The notes beneath the pieces are model-generated. The model was not told where the DNA came from, did not search any database, and was given only the letters and a program-made list of their open reading frames with translations. The position numbers and the translations under genes were made by a program. A stretch of DNA of 64,000 nt from RH-AL1 sp964244495. GTDB taxonomy: Bacteria > Pseudomonadota > Alphaproteobacteria > Rhizobiales > Beijerinckiaceae. Each line of letters begins with the position of its first letter. Within the stretch, counting starts at the first letter, position 1. Below are positions 61,755 to 64,000 of the stretch, in pieces. The stretch spans positions 1 through 64,000 of the forward strand of contig CAXTIU010000013.1 of the NCBI GenBank assembly GCA_964244495.1, given 5' to 3'.

Positions 61755-63018
61755 GAGCGACGAAGGATTGACGCAGGCGCCGGCCGTTTTCTCGTCGAAG
61801 GAGCGGGCGGCGCTCGTCGCCAAGGCGTTGAGCGAGGCCGCGCGCAAGGCCCGGTTCTCGACGAAGCGGCGGCGCAGCCTGACGGCCAGCGGTTTTCGCG
61901 CCCGTCGCGGCGAGCGGTTGTTCAAGCTCCTCCGCATTCTCAGTCTCGTCGTCATCGTCGTCGTACCGAGCCTGGCCGCGGCGGCCTACCTGTTTTTCAT
62001 CGCCTCGGACCAGTACACCGCCGAGGCGCGCTTCACCGTGCGCGGAGGAATGCCGCCCTCGATGGACTCGATCGGGACACTGACGGGAGCGCCCCCGGTC
62101 CTGATCGTCCAGGACACCCAAATCATCATGAACTACCTGGTGAGCCGCGGGGTCGTCGAGGTGTTGGACAAGAGCGTCGGGCTCCAACACCTTTACCAGG
62201 ATCGCGACGCGGATTTCTTCTCGCGGCTCGCGAAAAATCCTTCCATCGAGAAGACGGTGAAGTACTGGAAGCGCCACGTCGACCTGTCCGTGCAGGTGCC
62301 CTCCGGCATTGTCGTCATGATCGTCAAAGCCTTCTCGCCCGACGACGCCGTCAAGATCGCCAACGGCGCCCTGGCCGCGAGCGAAGCCCTCGTCAACGAC
62401 ATCAACGACAAGGTCCGCGAGGACGCCGTGTCCCTCGCCGCGACGGAACGTCAGCGCGCCCAGGACAATCTCGCGCGCGCACGCGCCGCCCTGGAGAGAG
62501 CGCGCAACGAGGAGGGCATCCTCAACGCCAACACCGCGTCGCTGGCGGTCAGCGAGCTGATGACCCAGGTGCAGGGTCAGCGGATCAAGATGCAGCAAGA
62601 CTACGACGCGCAACGCCGCTTCGTTCGGGCCGACGCACCACAGTTGCGTAACCTGCAGACCCGGATCGACGCCGCCGACATCGAGGTGGCGAAACTTCAA
62701 GGCCAGATGACCCAGTCCAACACGGCCTCCGGCAAGGATACGACGCTGTCGGGCTCGATGTCGCGTTTGGACTACGCGTCGCTGGAGAACGTGATCGCCG
62801 AGAAGATCTATGCCGGATCGCTCGCCGCACTGGAGCACGCGCGGCTCGCGAGCGAGACCAAGCTCATGTACATCAACACCTTCGTGCAACCGGTCGCCGC
62901 GCAGGAGGCTTCTTACCCCAAGCGATCCCTCGACATGCTGATCGTCGTCGCCGCGTGCCTGGCGACCTGGGGCGTGGTGCTCGGCCTGCTGACTTTGGTT
63001 CGCGGCAATCTCGGGTGA
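61753..63018 (+). CDS. Capsule/exopolysaccharide export inner-membrane protein (KpsE/CtrB/BexC family), first copy
   Basis: A 421-residue polysaccharide co-polymerase-type protein. It has a basic cytoplasmic N-terminus of about 58 residues, a transmembrane helix at about 60-83, a periplasmic domain opening with SDQYTAEARFTVRGG, a long coiled coil (about 220-300, ERQRAQDNLARARAALERAR) and a second helix near 395-415. This matches KpsE/BexC/RkpR proteins that link an ABC transporter to the outer-membrane channel in group 2 capsule export. The ABC genes are expected downstream, outside the window. A related gene follows 76 bp later. Confidence 0.88.
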   Translation: MSDEGLTQAPAVFSSKERAALVAKALSEAARKARFSTKRRRSLTASGFRARRGERLFKLLRILSLVVIVVVPSLAAAAYLFFIASDQYTAEARFTVRGGMPPSMDSIGTLTGAPPVLIVQDTQIIMNYLVSRGVVEVLDKSVGLQHLYQDRDADFFSRLAKNPSIEKTVKYWKRHVDLSVQVPSGIVVMIVKAFSPDDAVKIANGALAASEALVNDINDKVREDAVSLAATERQRAQDNLARARAALERARNEEGILNANTASLAVSELMTQVQGQRIKMQQDYDAQRRFVRADAPQLRNLQTRIDAADIEVAKLQGQMTQSNTASGKDTTLSGSMSRLDYASLENVIAEKIYAGSLAALEHARLASETKLMYINTFVQPVAAQEASYPKRSLDMLIVVAACLATWGVVLGLLTLVRGNLG

Positions 63019-63094
63019 TCGGTGACGCTTTGACAGGATCGTTCCGGATCACCGAAGGTGGCACGTTGCCCGGCTTGAAGGAGTCTTCTTCCCG

Positions 63095-64000
63095 ATGACC
63101 GATGTCCGCGATCGCGACCCACCGCCGATCGACCTGAAGGCGGAACCCGCCACCGCGCCGCTCCGCATGCCGACGGCGGCGTCGCTTCAGATCGCCAGCC
63201 CGAGGGTCGCCGACGTCGTGATCCCCGGCCCGGAGCCTTTGGTGCCGGCGGTACACGGCAGGCACCTCGAACCGGCGCGCCGCGCCGACGTGGACGTGCG
63301 CGGCGGTATCGACGTGCGCGGCGACCTAGCCGCCGCGATCCGGCCGAAACGACGCTTCGGCTTCGGGGGATGGAGCTTCATCGCCGTCGTCGTCCTGCCG
63401 ATCCTGGCCGCCAGCGTCTACTTCTTCGCCATTGCCCGGAACCAGTATACCGCCGAGGCGAGCTTCGCCGTCAGGCAGGCGGAAAGCGTCGCGACGAGCG
63501 ACCTCTCGGCTGGCGCATCGACAGGCGGCAGCCAGAGCAGTGCTTCCTCGCAGCAGCCTGTCACCGCCGGATCGATCATCGGTGGAACGGCCAACCTGGG
63601 CGGCCAGGACGCCGAGATCGTCGCCAACTACATCCACAGCCGCGCCATCATCGACGCTCTGTCGCGAACGATCGACGTGCGCGCCATCTACCATCGCCCC
63701 GAGGCCGATTTCTGGGCCCGCTTGCCCGACCATGCCTCGGAGGAGAAGCTGACCGAGTACTGGAACAAGATGGTGTCGGTCTACATCCAGGCTTCGTCCG
63801 GCATCGTGACAGTGTCGGTCTCGGCGTTCCGGCGCGAGGATGCTCTCACGCTCGCCGACGCCGTGCTCAAAGCGAGCGAAGAACTGGTCAACACGCTGTC
63901 CGCCAAGATCCGTGCCGACGCCATGCGCACCGCCGAGAACGAGGTTCGTGTCGATGAAGGGCAGGTGCGTTTCGCCCTCGGTCAGCTGATGGACTTCCGC
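63095..64000 (+). CDS. Capsule/exopolysaccharide export inner-membrane protein, second copy, truncated by window edge
   Basis: The frame is open from ATG 63095 (AAGGAG 12 bases upstream) to the last base, giving 302 codons. It has a long cytoplasmic N-terminus of about 90 residues, Pro- and Asp/Arg-rich, a transmembrane helix at about 93-112, then ARNQYTAEASFAVRQAES, which parallels the first copy. A Ser/Gln/Gly-rich insert (about 135-165) and SGIVTVSVSAF then ADAVLKASEELVN follow, again aligned with the neighbour. It is a diverged tandem paralogue of the preceding gene. The coiled coil and second helix should lie beyond the window. Confidence 0.85.
   Translation, partial: MTDVRDRDPPPIDLKAEPATAPLRMPTAASLQIASPRVADVVIPGPEPLVPAVHGRHLEPARRADVDVRGGIDVRGDLAAAIRPKRRFGFGGWSFIAVVVLPILAASVYFFAIARNQYTAEASFAVRQAESVATSDLSAGASTGGSQSSASSQQPVTAGSIIGGTANLGGQDAEIVANYIHSRAIIDALSRTIDVRAIYHRPEADFWARLPDHASEEKLTEYWNKMVSVYIQASSGIVTVSVSAFRREDALTLADAVLKASEELVNTLSAKIRADAMRTAENEVRVDEGQVRFALGQLMDFR

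Overview
The window is a GC-rich (by eye about two-thirds G+C), densely coded chromosomal segment of an alphaproteobacterium, almost certainly from the Rhizobiales (Hyphomicrobiales). The evidence is gene order: pdhA-pdhB(lipoyl)-pdhC-lpdA followed by lipA, coq10/ratA, cinA, fused ispDF, dusB, ntrB-ntrC-ntrY-ntrX, hfq and hflX is the order found in that order of bacteria. An NDUFS4-type complex I accessory protein, a class I PHA synthase, a two-domain cold shock protein and TTAACCAT (CtrA-type) sites agree. A Methylobacterium/Beijerinckiaceae/Lichenibacterium-like member is a guess only. I see no rRNA, prophage, insertion sequence or CRISPR array; the content is mostly core genome.

Layout. 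1-4.3 kb: the 3' part of a large SMC/YhaN-like ATPase, a convergent aminotransferase, tRNA-Pro, a complex I accessory gene, tRNA-Arg and an FtsB-like division gene. 4.4-14 kb: the pyruvate dehydrogenase block, with E1 alpha, E1 beta, E2, E3, lipoyl synthase and the coenzyme Q-binding COQ10/RatA protein. It is interrupted by a conserved hypothetical gene broken by an in-frame stop and by a HAD phosphatase. 13.9-15.7 kb (minus): cinA and ispDF. 15.8-26.3 kb: dusB-ntrBCYX, a pair of half-size chromate transporters where trkA usually lies, hfq and hflX. 26.4-32.2 kb (minus): a RhlE-like helicase and opgGH for periplasmic glucans. 32.4-43.7 kb: glmU-glmS, an orphan ParA, rarA, phaC, homoserine dehydrogenase and recJ. 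44-48.7 kb: tRNA-Cys, tRNA-Asn, small hypotheticals, pyrE, a fatty acid hydroxylase, a DUF2155 protein and a GNAT enzyme. 48.7-53 kb: a small pilin-like protein, glgX, mazG and a cold shock gene with a long leader. 53.5-61.3 kb (minus): a tightly packed housekeeping cluster (metallo-beta-lactamase, tatD, metG, holB, tmk, DD-carboxypeptidase homologue) plus rlpA. 61.7-64 kb: the start of a capsule/exopolysaccharide locus with two tandem KpsE-like proteins, the second cut off by the window end.

Functionally the window combines central carbon entry with its cofactor supply (PDH plus lipoate), nitrogen two-component control with post-transcriptional control (NtrBC, NtrYX, Hfq), and envelope building (UDP-GlcNAc supply, glucans, polysaccharide export, peptidoglycan enzymes).

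The least ordinary observations are three. First, a repeated two-box intergenic element has two copies 30 kb apart on opposite strands; one 36-bp box is nearly identical between them. Second, the DD-carboxypeptidase homologue has lost the SxxK serine and the KTG lysine. Third, one amber codon splits an otherwise intact conserved gene.
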